64,000 bases of DNA from Microbacterium sp. H1-D42 (GTDB lineage Bacteria; Actinomycetota; Actinomycetes; Actinomycetales; Microbacteriaceae). This document shows, piece by piece, positions 8,139-15,829 of the stretch; the first letter of the stretch is position 1, and every line of letters starts with the position of its first letter. Position numbers and translations under genes: made by a program. Where the stretch lies: the NCBI RefSeq assembly GCF_022637555.1, contig NZ_CP093342.1, positions 372,001 to 436,000 on the forward strand, in the 5' to 3' direction. The notes under the pieces were generated by a model. That model did not search any database, was not told the origin of the DNA, and saw only the letters and a list, made by a program, of their open reading frames with translations.

Positions 8139-9042
8139 CCGCTGCGGAACGGGATCTCCACCACCGCACGATGCGAAGGTCGTCCGCGCCGAAGCGGCCG
8201 TCGGGCAGGGCGGCGCGGATGCGCTCGTCGCTGAACGGTCGCGACGGGCGCAGGCCGACGGGCAGTTCCGGTGCGGGCGGTGCGGCCTCGCTGACGCCCT
8301 CGGACAGCATCTGAGCCTGTGCCTTGGCGACGAGCGGGACGATCATGACCCACTCGGTCAGCTGCGCCAGCACGCGCACGGTCCACACCGGCATCGGAAT
8401 GTACATCGGGCGCCGCCCCGCGACACGTGCGATGCGACGGATGGCCTCGCCGAGCGTCACCTCGTCTGCTCCCATCACGGCCACGGTGGGCTCGACGATG
8501 CGTCCCTCGATCGCGGCGACCAGCACGTCCACGGCGTCACTGACCGGAACAGGACGGGCGGTGCGCTCGCGGAAGCCGACGGTCCAGAAGAACGGCAGCG
8601 TGCGCACGGCCCGGGTGACGTGATCGACCATGTGGTCGCCTTCGCCGTAGATCATCCCCGACTTGAGGATGGTGTGCGGGATGCCGGACTCACGGATGAT
8701 CTGCTCGGCCTGCCATTTGGACTCGTGGTAGGCCGAACCGCAGTCGGGCCGTGCCCGCAGGAAGCTCACCATGACGATGCGCTGCACCCCTGCTCGCCTG
8801 GCCGCCTCGACGACCGCACGAGTGCCCTCGACGTGCACGCGCTGGAAGGTCTGGTCGCCGAGCTCGCGGTTGATCCCGGCGCAGTGCGCCACGACCTGGC
8901 ACCCCTCGAAGGCAGAGGCGAGTGCGTCGACGTCGGTGATGTCCACGCCGCTTCGGCGCGAGATCGGAACCGCCCCGGCGCCGAGGCGCTCGGCCAGGTG
9001 GCGGCCGACGAATCCAGTGCCTCCGGTGATCGCTGTTCGCAT
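8107..9042 (-). CDS. NAD(P)-binding atypical SDR / NmrA-like protein
   Basis: 311 residues with a Rossmann start MRTAITGGTGFVGRHLAERL (TGGTGFVG nucleotide motif, residues 6-13). An AHCAGIN strand and the SAYHESKWQAEQIIRESGIP segment follow, with the atypical-SDR Y-x3-K arrangement. The C-terminal third has a hydrophobic stretch (WTVRVLAQLTEWVMIVPLVA). Proteins of this kind are annotated as NAD(P)H-binding or complex I NDUFA9-like. The substrate is unknown. GAAGGAAGAAG upstream of 9042 is a good ribosome site. It is divergent from the ArsR-type gene, which may regulate it through the paired inverted repeats in the 66-base gap. Confidence 0.8.
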   Translation of the reverse strand: MRTAITGGTGFVGRHLAERLGAGAVPISRRSGVDITDVDALASAFEGCQVVAHCAGINRELGDQTFQRVHVEGTRAVVEAARRAGVQRIVMVSFLRARPDCGSAYHESKWQAEQIIRESGIPHTILKSGMIYGEGDHMVDHVTRAVRTLPFFWTVGFRERTARPVPVSDAVDVLVAAIEGRIVEPTVAVMGADEVTLGEAIRRIARVAGRRPMYIPMPVWTVRVLAQLTEWVMIVPLVAKAQAQMLSEGVSEAAPPAPELPVGLRPSRPFSDERIRAALPDGRFGADDLRIVRWWRSRSAAVSLPAARGAD

Positions 9043-9060
9043 GACTTCTTCCTTCGCTTA

Positions 9061-9102
9061 TTAGCTAGATGGCTAAAGAGTATCTAGCAAGAGTGCTATA
9101 TT
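9061..9102. promoter_or_regulatory. Paired inverted repeats and -10 box of the ArsR-type gene
   Basis: TTAGC-TAGATG-GCTAA (9061-9076, 5-6-5) and TAGCA-AGAG-TGCTA (9085-9098, 5-4-5) are both perfect inverted repeats sharing the TAGC/GCTA half-site. The second overlaps a -10-like TATATT (9097-9102), which ends 6 nt before the ATG. They are probable ArsR binding sites controlling both divergent genes. Confidence 0.65.
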
Positions 9103-9108
9103 GCAACC

Positions 9109-9438
9109 ATGACAGACAGTGCGACCGACATCTTCGCCGCGCTGGCGCATCCGACCAGACGGCAGATCCTGCAGGACCTGAAGGACGGCGAAATGGCCGC
9201 AGGCGAGATCGCGGCACGCTTCCACGTCAGCGGCCCCACGATCTCTCGCCACCTCAGCGTGCTGCGACAGGCGGGACTGGTCAGTGAGCGGCGCGACGCC
9301 AACCGCATCCTCTACTCCCTGGTCGGCGAGAGGCTCGCGCTGTCTGTGGGCGACTTCCTCTCCACGGTCTGCCCCGAGCAGATCGTGCTCCGCGAAGTGC
9401 GCAAGCGTCGCCCCACCAAGGCCGACGCTCCGGCATGA
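9109..9438 (+). CDS. ArsR/SmtB-family transcriptional regulator
   Basis: 109 residues forming a winged helix: IFAALAHPTRRQILQDLKDG, then EIAARFHVSGPTISRHLSVL (recognition helix) and LVSERRDANRILYSLVGERL (wing). No CxC or other metal-thiolate motif is visible and the only cysteine is near the C-terminus (STVCPEQ), so it is more like the non-metal regulators that sit beside oxidoreductase genes. TATATT lies 6 nt before the ATG and there is no ribosome site, so the transcript is probably leaderless. It likely autoregulates and controls the divergent NAD(P)-binding gene. Confidence 0.85.
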   Translation: MTDSATDIFAALAHPTRRQILQDLKDGEMAAGEIAARFHVSGPTISRHLSVLRQAGLVSERRDANRILYSLVGERLALSVGDFLSTVCPEQIVLREVRKRRPTKADAPA

Positions 9439-9496
9439 GTCGGTGGCGTCCCCGCGGAGCCATCGGACGCATAGACACGGGTGAAAGAATCGGGAC

Positions 9497-10981
9497 ATGA
9501 GCGATCACGCCCCCGAACTGGCCGCCCGCGCAGCACAGCAGCACATCGTCGTCATCGGCGGCGGCATCGGAGGGCTGGTCGCGGCGCGCGAATGCGCGAA
9601 GGTCGGCATGGGCGTGACGCTGCTCGAGGCGTCGGATGCCCTCGGCGGCAGCATCCGCTCGGCTCAGCTCGATGACCTGACGATCGATGCCGGCGCTGAG
9701 AGCTTCGCCACCCGCGGTGGGCACGTGCGCGCCCTCGTCGACGAGCTCGGCCTCGCCGATCAGGTGGTGGCTCCCGAAGGGGGAGGGGCGTGGCTCAGCG
9801 GCATCCCCGACGCCCCCGATGCGCCGCTGCCGGCCGGCGGCGTGCTCGGCATCCCCGCCAACCCCTTCGTCGACGACGTGCGCCGCATCATCGGCTGGCG
9901 CGGCGCATGGCGCGCCTACATCGACCGCCTGCGTCCGCCGCTCACCATCGGCCATCAGCAGAGCCTCGGCAAGCTGGTGCGCTCGCGGATGGGCGACCGG
10001 GTGCACGATCGCCTCGTCGCGCCCGTCACCGCCGGCGTCTACTCGGCGCTCCCGGATGATGTCGACACCGATGCGGCAGCCCCAGGGCTGAACGCGACGC
10101 TCACCAGGGTCGGATCGCTCAGCGGTGCGGTCGGCGTGCTGATGGGCGAGCGCGAGAAGAAGGCGCCGGGGTCGGCCGTGCTCGGCCTCGTCGGAGGCAT
10201 GGGGCGCCTCGTCGACGCACTGCGCGCTGACCTCGACACGTACGGTGTCGCGGTGCGCACCGGCGCCCGAGTCACGAGCGTCGAGCGCGACGGCGCGTCG
10301 TGGACCGTCGCCTACGACGAGATGGCTGCTGCGGACGACGTGGATGCTGACGGCGCCGATCCGGCAGATGTCGGCGTGACTCTGACAGCAACCGGCGTCG
10401 TCGTCGCCACGGCCGAACCCGCCGCGCGGGGACTGCTCGACACCCTTGTTCCCGACCTCGGCACGGCTGGTGCGTCCCCCGAGATCGAGATCGTCAGCCT
10501 GCTGCTTGATGCTCCGCAGCTCGATGCCGCTCCGCGTGGCAGCGGAGTGCTCACGGTGCCTGGAAGCCACGTGGCCAAGGCCCTGACGCACTCCACCGCC
10601 AAGTGGGGCTGGCTGCGCTCGGCCGCAGGCGATCGTCATGTCGTGCGCGTGTCGTTCGGCACGCAGGGGGAGCCCGCCGCGACCGCCGCACTCGATGATG
10701 ACGGCGCCGCCCAGCTGGCGCTGTCACAGGCATCCGCTCTGCTCGGTGTAGAGCTGCAGCCGTCTCAGCTGCTCGCAGCGCACCGCGCCAGCTTCGTGCA
10801 GGCTCAGCCCACCTCGCTCATCGGCGCCGCCGAGCGGCGCGCCGCTGCACGCGAGGCCGTGCAGGCGGTGCCCGGGCTGGCCGTGGTGGGAGCGTGGATG
10901 GCCGGAACGGGGCTCGCGCAGGTGATTCCGGATGCCATCGCCGAAACCGACCGGCTGCGCAGCGCCCTGCTCTGGGAGTGA
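9497..10981 (+). CDS. hemY: Coproporphyrinogen III oxidase / protoporphyrinogen oxidase (HemY/CgoX type)
   Basis: 494-residue FAD enzyme with an N-terminal dinucleotide fold IVVIGGGIGGLVAARECAK (near residue 20), the acidic end LLEASDALGGSIRS, and DAGAESFATR, which is typical of the HemG/HemY group. The C-terminal FAD motif is VVGAWMAGTGLAQVIPDAI. In Gram-positive bacteria with hemQ this enzyme oxidises coproporphyrinogen III to coproporphyrin III. hemQ is encoded 1.3 kb downstream, so that role is favoured. An Asp/Ala-rich insertion near residue 275-295 (MAAADDVDADGADPADV) is probably a surface loop. A 59-base gap separates it from the arsR-like gene. Confidence 0.92.
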   Translation: MSDHAPELAARAAQQHIVVIGGGIGGLVAARECAKVGMGVTLLEASDALGGSIRSAQLDDLTIDAGAESFATRGGHVRALVDELGLADQVVAPEGGGAWLSGIPDAPDAPLPAGGVLGIPANPFVDDVRRIIGWRGAWRAYIDRLRPPLTIGHQQSLGKLVRSRMGDRVHDRLVAPVTAGVYSALPDDVDTDAAAPGLNATLTRVGSLSGAVGVLMGEREKKAPGSAVLGLVGGMGRLVDALRADLDTYGVAVRTGARVTSVERDGASWTVAYDEMAAADDVDADGADPADVGVTLTATGVVVATAEPAARGLLDTLVPDLGTAGASPEIEIVSLLLDAPQLDAAPRGSGVLTVPGSHVAKALTHSTAKWGWLRSAAGDRHVVRVSFGTQGEPAATAALDDDGAAQLALSQASALLGVELQPSQLLAAHRASFVQAQPTSLIGAAERRAAAREAVQAVPGLAVVGAWMAGTGLAQVIPDAIAETDRLRSALLWE

Positions 10982-11116
10982 TCTGGGAGAACGCACGCTG
11001 AAGGCGAGGGAGTAGATGCCGAATCGGGCATATGCGACTAGCCTGGAAACCTATCGCGCGGGTCAGGCCAGTACTGACCCGGCGAAGACGCCGCAACAGG
11101 AAGTCAGGAGGCTCCC

Positions 11117-11557
11117 ATGAAAGGGAAGATCGGACTCGTCGTAGGACTCGGCGTAGGTTACGTGCTCGGCACGCGCGCTGGGCGCGAGCGCTATGAGCAG
11201 ATCAAGACGCAGTGGCTGAAGGTGTGGCACCTCGATCCGGTGCAGGCACAGGTCACGCGCGTGCAGGACTTCGCGAAGTCGCAGGCCGCCGCGATCCCAG
11301 GTGCGCTGTGGAACGGCGCCGTCAAGGTCGCCAAGGCCGTCTCGGACTCCGGCACGCCTGGTGAGAAGCTCGACAACGCGGTCGATGCGGCGAAGGATGC
11401 CGCAGGCGACGTGGCGGATGCCGCTGAAGACGCGGCCGAGGCCGTTCAGAAGCGCGCCGAAGCGAACAGCGCGGCCAAGCGCGCCTCGAAGCGCACCTCG
11501 ACGAAGAGCACGGCGAAGCCGGCCACGAAGAGCACGACGAAGAAGAACGGCTCCTGA
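11117..11557 (+). CDS. YtxH-like small membrane-associated protein
   Basis: 146 residues. The N-terminus KGKIGLVVGLGVGYVLGTRAG is a glycine-rich hydrophobic segment followed by RERYEQI, the YtxH-type pattern. The remainder is a long charged, Ala/Lys-rich helical and then disordered tail ending in repeated STKSTAKPATKS units. A strong AGGAGG precedes the ATG. It is the first of three small envelope genes placed between hemY and hemQ. Function unknown; a cell-envelope or stress role is the usual suggestion for the family. Confidence 0.7.
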   Translation: MKGKIGLVVGLGVGYVLGTRAGRERYEQIKTQWLKVWHLDPVQAQVTRVQDFAKSQAAAIPGALWNGAVKVAKAVSDSGTPGEKLDNAVDAAKDAAGDVADAAEDAAEAVQKRAEANSAAKRASKRTSTKSTAKPATKSTTKKNGS

Positions 11558-11558
11558 C

Positions 11559-11966
11559 ATGGGCCGCGGATACCGCGATCGCGCCGATGACAGTCTGCTG
11601 ACACTGCTCGGCGATCTGCCCGAGCTGGTGCGCAACCTCGTCACCGCCGAGGTCGAAGCAGCCAAGGCATGGGTCTCGCGTGTCTCCAAGGACGGACTGT
11701 TCGGCAGCCTCTGGTTCATCATCACCCTGTTCCTGCTGTTCTGGGCGATTCCCGTGCTGCTGGCGTTCGGCATCATCGGTCTGTCGTCGTGGTGGGCTCC
11801 ATGGGTGGCGGCGCTGGCGGTGTTCGGATTCCTGCTGCTGGGCGTCATGATCTTCGCTCTGCTCGGCATCCTGCGTTTCCGCAAGATCATCAAGAGCCAG
11901 AACCCCGGGCAGGCCGTGGCCACTGACATCCGACTCGTGAAGGAGGCCGGAGATGACGAATTCTGA
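11559..11966 (+). CDS. Phage holin superfamily III-like membrane protein (Actinobacterial holin-X type)
   Basis: 135 residues. A soluble helical N-terminus (LLGDLPELVRNLVTAEVEAA) is followed by two long hydrophobic segments near residues 48-75 and 80-108, and then a basic helix RFRKIIKSQ. This matches the holin-X / phage_holin_3_6 family, which in actinobacteria are ordinary chromosomal genes rather than phage lysis genes. It starts one base after the stop of the YtxH-like gene and overlaps the next gene by 14 bases, so the three are one operon. No phage genes are nearby. Confidence 0.75.
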   Translation: MGRGYRDRADDSLLTLLGDLPELVRNLVTAEVEAAKAWVSRVSKDGLFGSLWFIITLFLLFWAIPVLLAFGIIGLSSWWAPWVAALAVFGFLLLGVMIFALLGILRFRKIIKSQNPGQAVATDIRLVKEAGDDEF

Positions 11967-12258
11967 TCCGCGACGATCTGACCTGCAGGGCCGGCCAGTG
12001 AATCTGCCCCGCACAGCCGTGCCAGATGGCATCACCGATCCGGTCGAGTCCGCCCGCGCCGAGCTCAAGGCCGCGCTTGCCGCCATCGAGGTGCGCGGCA
12101 ACTTCCCGCGCCGGATCGAGAAGGCCTCACAGCGCGGCATCGTGCGCGCCCGCGCCTTCGCGCACCGCAACCCCGTCGGCGCGGCTGCTGCCGTCGTGGG
12201 CGTGGCGGCGACGGTCGGCGGGCTGGTCTGGGTGCTCGTGCGCGCCGCCTCTCGCTGA
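11953..12258 (+). CDS. DUF3618-like membrane protein
   Basis: 101 residues. DPVESARAELKAALAAIE followed by NFPRRIEKA resembles the DUF3618 pattern (acidic/Arg helix, then a basic turn). A single C-terminal transmembrane helix runs through AAAAVVGVAATVGGLVWVLV. It overlaps the holin-like gene by 14 bases. The trio of YtxH-like, holin-X and DUF3618 proteins is a common actinobacterial set, so a joint membrane-associated function is likely but undefined. Confidence 0.65.
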   Translation: MTNSDPRRSDLQGRPVNLPRTAVPDGITDPVESARAELKAALAAIEVRGNFPRRIEKASQRGIVRARAFAHRNPVGAAAAVVGVAATVGGLVWVLVRAASR

Positions 12259-12321
12259 CCCGAGCTCGCTGAACCCGACTTCCGGTTCGCCGTCCTCGGA
12301 TATAAGGGGCACACTGGAATC

Positions 12322-12999
12322 ATGTCGGAAGCTCGTGATGACAACCCGTCCGGATTCACTCTTTGGGCCGTGTGGCGCCGCAACCCTGATGCGCCGTCCG
12401 GCGACTCTGACGCGACCGAACTCGAGACCATCGTCGGATACATCGAGGACTCCGGCGTCACGGTCCGCGGGTTCTACGACGTCAGCGGGCTGAAGGCCGA
12501 CGCCGACCTGATGGTGTGGCTGCACGGCGACACCGCTGAGGAGCTGCAGCGGGCTCTGCGCCGTATGCGCCGCACCGACATGCTGAAGTCCCTGCTGCCG
12601 GTGTGGAACGTCATGGGCGTGCACCGCGACGCCGAGTTCAACCGTGCCCACGTGCCTGGATTCCTGCGCGGCATCGAGCCGAAGGGCTGGCTGTGCCTGT
12701 ACCCGTTCGTGCGCACCCCCGAGTGGTACCTGATCGACGAGGCCGACCGACGTCGCATGCTCGCCGACCACGGCCGCAAGGGTGCCGCCTTCACGGGCGT
12801 AATCGCCAACACCGTCGCTGCCTTCGCGCTCGGCGACTACGAGTGGCTGCTGCCGCTCGAGGCGGATGACCCCACAGAGCTCGTCGACCTGATGCGCGAC
12901 CTGCGCTACACCGAGGCCCGCAACTTCGTGAAGGAGGAGGTGCCCTTCTACACCGGGCGCCGCCTGCGCTTCGACGAGATCGCCGACGTCCTGCAGTGA
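12322..12999 (+). CDS. hemQ: Coproheme decarboxylase (chlorite dismutase family)
   Basis: Decarboxylates two propionates of coproheme to give heme b, the last step of the Gram-positive pathway. The 225-residue product is a ferredoxin-like chlorite dismutase family protein. It shows FTLWAVWRR at the start, YDVSGLKADADLMVWLHG in the first half, the LCLYPFVRTPEWYLI segment holding the tyrosine expected to act in decarboxylation, and ALGDYEWLLPLEAD near the end. A CACACT box ends 6 nt before the ATG, so the message may be leaderless. The hemC GTG overlaps its stop. Ferrochelatase, which would make its coproheme substrate, is not in the window. Confidence 0.94.
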   Translation: MSEARDDNPSGFTLWAVWRRNPDAPSGDSDATELETIVGYIEDSGVTVRGFYDVSGLKADADLMVWLHGDTAEELQRALRRMRRTDMLKSLLPVWNVMGVHRDAEFNRAHVPGFLRGIEPKGWLCLYPFVRTPEWYLIDEADRRRMLADHGRKGAAFTGVIANTVAAFALGDYEWLLPLEADDPTELVDLMRDLRYTEARNFVKEEVPFYTGRRLRFDEIADVLQ

Positions 13000-13994
13000 C
13001 CGCTGTCGCACCCGTCCCCATCCGGCTCGGCACGCGCCGCAGCGCGCTCGCGCAGGCGCAGTCCGGTCACGTCGCCGACGCGCTGTCGAAGATCGCCGGG
13101 CGCCCCGTCGAACTCGTGCCGATCGTCTCAGAGGGTGACACCAACCGGGCATCCCTGTCGCAGATCGGCGGCACCGGCATCTTCGCCAACCGCCTGCGCG
13201 AGGCGCTCATCGCCGGTGAGTGCGACATCCTCGTGCACTCGCTCAAAGATCTGCCGACGGCCGTTCCATCGGAACTGGTCATCGCCGCCACCCCGCCGAG
13301 GGCGGATGCCAGAGACGTCGTCATCACGCGCGGCGGCACGCCGCTGCATGAGCTTCGCAGTGGAAGCACGGTGGGTACGGGAGCTCCTCGGCGCATCGCC
13401 CAGGTGCGCCGCCGCGCCCCGCACGCGCAGGTCGTCGACATCCGCGGCAACGTCGACTCGCGTCTGGCCAGGGTCAAGTCCGGCGAGTTGGATGCTGTCA
13501 TCCTCGCCGCCGCTGGGCTGTCACGTCTCGGTTCGGACACGAAACTGCACCGCGAGGAGCTCGGCCTGAGCGAATGGCCGACCGCCCCAGGGCAGGGATC
13601 GCTCGCGGTCGAGACGATCGCCGATGCACCCGCGGATCTGCTCGCGGCCCTCGCCGAACTCGACGACGAGGACACCCGAATCGCCGTCACGGTCGAGCGC
13701 GCGATCCTCGCAGGGCTCGAAGTCGGATGCCAGGCGCCGATGGCCGCGCACGCGATCGTCAAGGGCGACAGCGTCCGCGTCCGCGCCGTCGTCTACGAGC
13801 CGGGCGGCGGGCGCCGGATCGGCCTCGATGTCACCGAGTCCCTGAACCGGGGGTATATTCGGACGAACGGCAGCGGCAACGGTGCGGATGCTGCCGATGG
13901 TGCAGACCCGATGCGCGAAGCCAGTGATATCGGTGATTCTGCAGCCCATCGGCTGCTCGAACAGGGAGCGGCCGACCTCCTCCCGCGAGAGTGA
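12996..13994 (+). CDS. hemC: Hydroxymethylbilane synthase (porphobilinogen deaminase)
   Basis: Polymerises four porphobilinogen units into hydroxymethylbilane. 332 residues, with IRLGTRRSALAQAQSG at the N-terminus, the VHSLKDLPT motif, and GLEVGCQAPMAAHA, where Cys245 carries the dipyrromethane cofactor. The GTG start shares four bases (GTGA) with the hemQ stop, so they are translationally coupled. The C-terminal domain includes a low-complexity spacer (NGSGNGADAADGADP, near residues 290-305) not needed by the fold. It shares another GTGA junction with hemD. Confidence 0.95.
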   Translation: MTAVAPVPIRLGTRRSALAQAQSGHVADALSKIAGRPVELVPIVSEGDTNRASLSQIGGTGIFANRLREALIAGECDILVHSLKDLPTAVPSELVIAATPPRADARDVVITRGGTPLHELRSGSTVGTGAPRRIAQVRRRAPHAQVVDIRGNVDSRLARVKSGELDAVILAAAGLSRLGSDTKLHREELGLSEWPTAPGQGSLAVETIADAPADLLAALAELDDEDTRIAVTVERAILAGLEVGCQAPMAAHAIVKGDSVRVRAVVYEPGGGRRIGLDVTESLNRGYIRTNGSGNGADAADGADPMREASDIGDSAAHRLLEQGAADLLPRE

Positions 13995-14797
13995 TCCTGA
14001 TGACTGCTACCGATACGAAGACGGCCCGGCCGCTGGACGGCTGGCGAGTGCTGGTGCCCCGCGGCGGCCCGTGGGGCGACGGTGTCGCCGCGTCCCTGCG
14101 TGCGCAGGGTGCTGTCCCCGTGGTCGCTCCGCTGATCAATTTCGCCCCCACCACCGACCAGGATGCCCTGGACGGGGCCCTCGGACGACTGGCAGCAGGT
14201 GAGTACGACTGGCTGACCGTCACGAGCGCCACCACGGTCGACGTGCTCTTCGCCCACCGTGTGGAGATCCCTCGCAGCACCAAGATCGCCGCTGTCGGCG
14301 AGACCACCGCCGCAGCCCTGCTCGCGGTCGGCTACGAGGTGGCACTGGTGCCGGACCTCGACAATTCTGCGGCCGGCATGGCCGAGCAGATGATCGCCCT
14401 CGAGCCCGAGCCGCGCCGCGTGCTCTCCCTGCGCAGTGAGATCGCGAAGCCCGTGCTCTCAGTGATGCTGAACGACGCGGGGCACGACGTCGACAGTGTC
14501 GTCGCCTATCGCACGGTGGGGGTGCCTGTCACCGACCGCATCCGCCGCGACGTCGAGAACGGTCGCATCAATGCGATCCTGATCACCAGCGGCTCGGTCG
14601 CAGGTCAAGTGCGCGAGCAGTTCCCCGATATCCCCGACAGCACCCTGCTGGCCGCTATCGGACCGCGCACGGCGAAGGACGCCCGCAAGGCCGGGCTGAC
14701 GATCACGGCGATCGCCGATCGCCAGACCGTCGACGCGCTGATCGAGACCGTCTCGCACTTCACGCTGCCGCACGCGTCCGACGAGTTCGCCCCGTGA
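13991..14797 (+). CDS. hemD: Uroporphyrinogen-III synthase
   Basis: Closes and inverts ring D of hydroxymethylbilane to form uroporphyrinogen III. The family is poorly conserved, but the bilobed fold markers are present: WRVLVPRGGPWGDGVA at the start, YDWLTVTSATTVDVLF, KIAAVGETTAAAL, AILITSGSVAGQVRE and LLAAIGPRTAKDARKAGL. Either the GTG at 13991 (268 residues, GTGA overlap with hemC as at the other junctions here) or the ATG at 14000 (265 residues) could be the start; I prefer the first because of that repeated pattern. The hemB GTG overlaps its stop. Confidence 0.92.
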   Translation: MILMTATDTKTARPLDGWRVLVPRGGPWGDGVAASLRAQGAVPVVAPLINFAPTTDQDALDGALGRLAAGEYDWLTVTSATTVDVLFAHRVEIPRSTKIAAVGETTAAALLAVGYEVALVPDLDNSAAGMAEQMIALEPEPRRVLSLRSEIAKPVLSVMLNDAGHDVDSVVAYRTVGVPVTDRIRRDVENGRINAILITSGSVAGQVREQFPDIPDSTLLAAIGPRTAKDARKAGLTITAIADRQTVDALIETVSHFTLPHASDEFAP

Positions 14798-15771
14798 GCC
14801 GCTTTCCCGACGCGCGCCTGCGCCGCCTTCGGCAGTCGGCGCCTGTGCGCAACCTCCTGCGTGAGACATCGCTCGAGGCGCGGCAGCTGGTGCTGCCGAT
14901 GTTCGTGCGCGAAGGACTGACCGAGCCGGCGTCGATCGGGTCGATGCCCGGCGTCGTGCAGCACTCGCTCGATTCGCTGAAGAAGGCGGCGGCGGATGCT
15001 GCCGAAGCCGGCCTCGGCGGAGTGATGCTGTTCGGTGTTCCCGCGGTGCGGGATGCGCGCGGGACCGGGGCAGATGACCCTGCCGGGATCCTGAATGCCG
15101 CGACGGCCGCGCTGGCATCCGAGGTCGGCGATGCGCTGGTCGTGCAGACCGACCTGTGCCTGGACGAGTTCACCGATCACGGGCACTGCGGTGTGCTCTC
15201 GGCCGAGGGTGAGGTCGATAACGACGCCACCCTGGAGCGGTACCAGTCGATGGCCATCGCGCAGGCGCGAGCGGGCTCTCAGCTGCTGGGTCTCAGCGGC
15301 ATGATGGACGGCCAGGTGGCCGCGGTGCGGCAGGCGCTGGACGCCGACGGATTCACGAATGTGCTGCTGCTGGCCTATTCGGCCAAGTACGCCAGTGCGT
15401 TCTACGGCCCGTTCCGCGAGGCGGTCGACTCGCAGTTGCAGGGTGACCGCCGCACGTACCAGATGGATCCGGGCAACCGTCGCGAGGGCGTGCGCGAAGC
15501 GCTGTTCGACCAGGACGAGGGCGCCGACATCGTGATGGTGAAGCCCGCGATGGGCTTCCTCGATGTGCTGCGCGAGGTGCGCGATGCCGTGGACGTGCCG
15601 GTCTGGGCCTACCAGGTCTCCGGCGAGTACGCGATGATCGAGGCCGCTGCCGCGAACGGGTGGATCGACCGTCGTGCCGCGATCCTGGAGTCGCTGGTGT
15701 CGATCCGCCGTGCCGGCGCCGACGCCGTCCTCAGCTATTGGGCGCTCGAAGCCGCCGACTGGCTCAAGTAG
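14794..15771 (+). CDS. hemB: Delta-aminolevulinic acid dehydratase (porphobilinogen synthase)
   Basis: Condenses two 5-aminolevulinate molecules to porphobilinogen. 325 residues. The two active-site lysines are K198 in LAYSAKYASAFYGPFR and K250 in IVMVKPAMGFLD. The metal-site loop reads DLCLDEFTDHGHCG, with two cysteines and a histidine but also several acidic residues. The GTG start forms a GTGA overlap with the hemD stop, the third such junction in a row. hemL follows after 58 bases with its own promoter-like box. Confidence 0.96.
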   Translation: MSRFPDARLRRLRQSAPVRNLLRETSLEARQLVLPMFVREGLTEPASIGSMPGVVQHSLDSLKKAAADAAEAGLGGVMLFGVPAVRDARGTGADDPAGILNAATAALASEVGDALVVQTDLCLDEFTDHGHCGVLSAEGEVDNDATLERYQSMAIAQARAGSQLLGLSGMMDGQVAAVRQALDADGFTNVLLLAYSAKYASAFYGPFREAVDSQLQGDRRTYQMDPGNRREGVREALFDQDEGADIVMVKPAMGFLDVLREVRDAVDVPVWAYQVSGEYAMIEAAAANGWIDRRAAILESLVSIRRAGADAVLSYWALEAADWLK

Positions 15772-15817
15772 CCGCGTCAGCGTCGACACCCCATAGGACA
15801 GCCATAGCCGTGCGTTC

Positions 15818-15823
15818 TACTGT
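15818..15823 (+). promoter_or_regulatory. -10-like box directly upstream of hemL
   Basis: TACTGT ends 6 nt before the hemL ATG. The intervening bases also contain GGAGG, so either a leaderless transcript or a close ribosome site could apply. Confidence 0.4.
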
Positions 15824-15829
15824 GGAGGC

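Noticed and set aside
11559..11966. Holin-like gene as a sign of prophage
   Set aside because: The holin-X family is chromosomal in many actinobacteria, the neighbours are YtxH-like and DUF3618-like genes inside the heme locus, and no phage structural, lysis or integrase gene is present.
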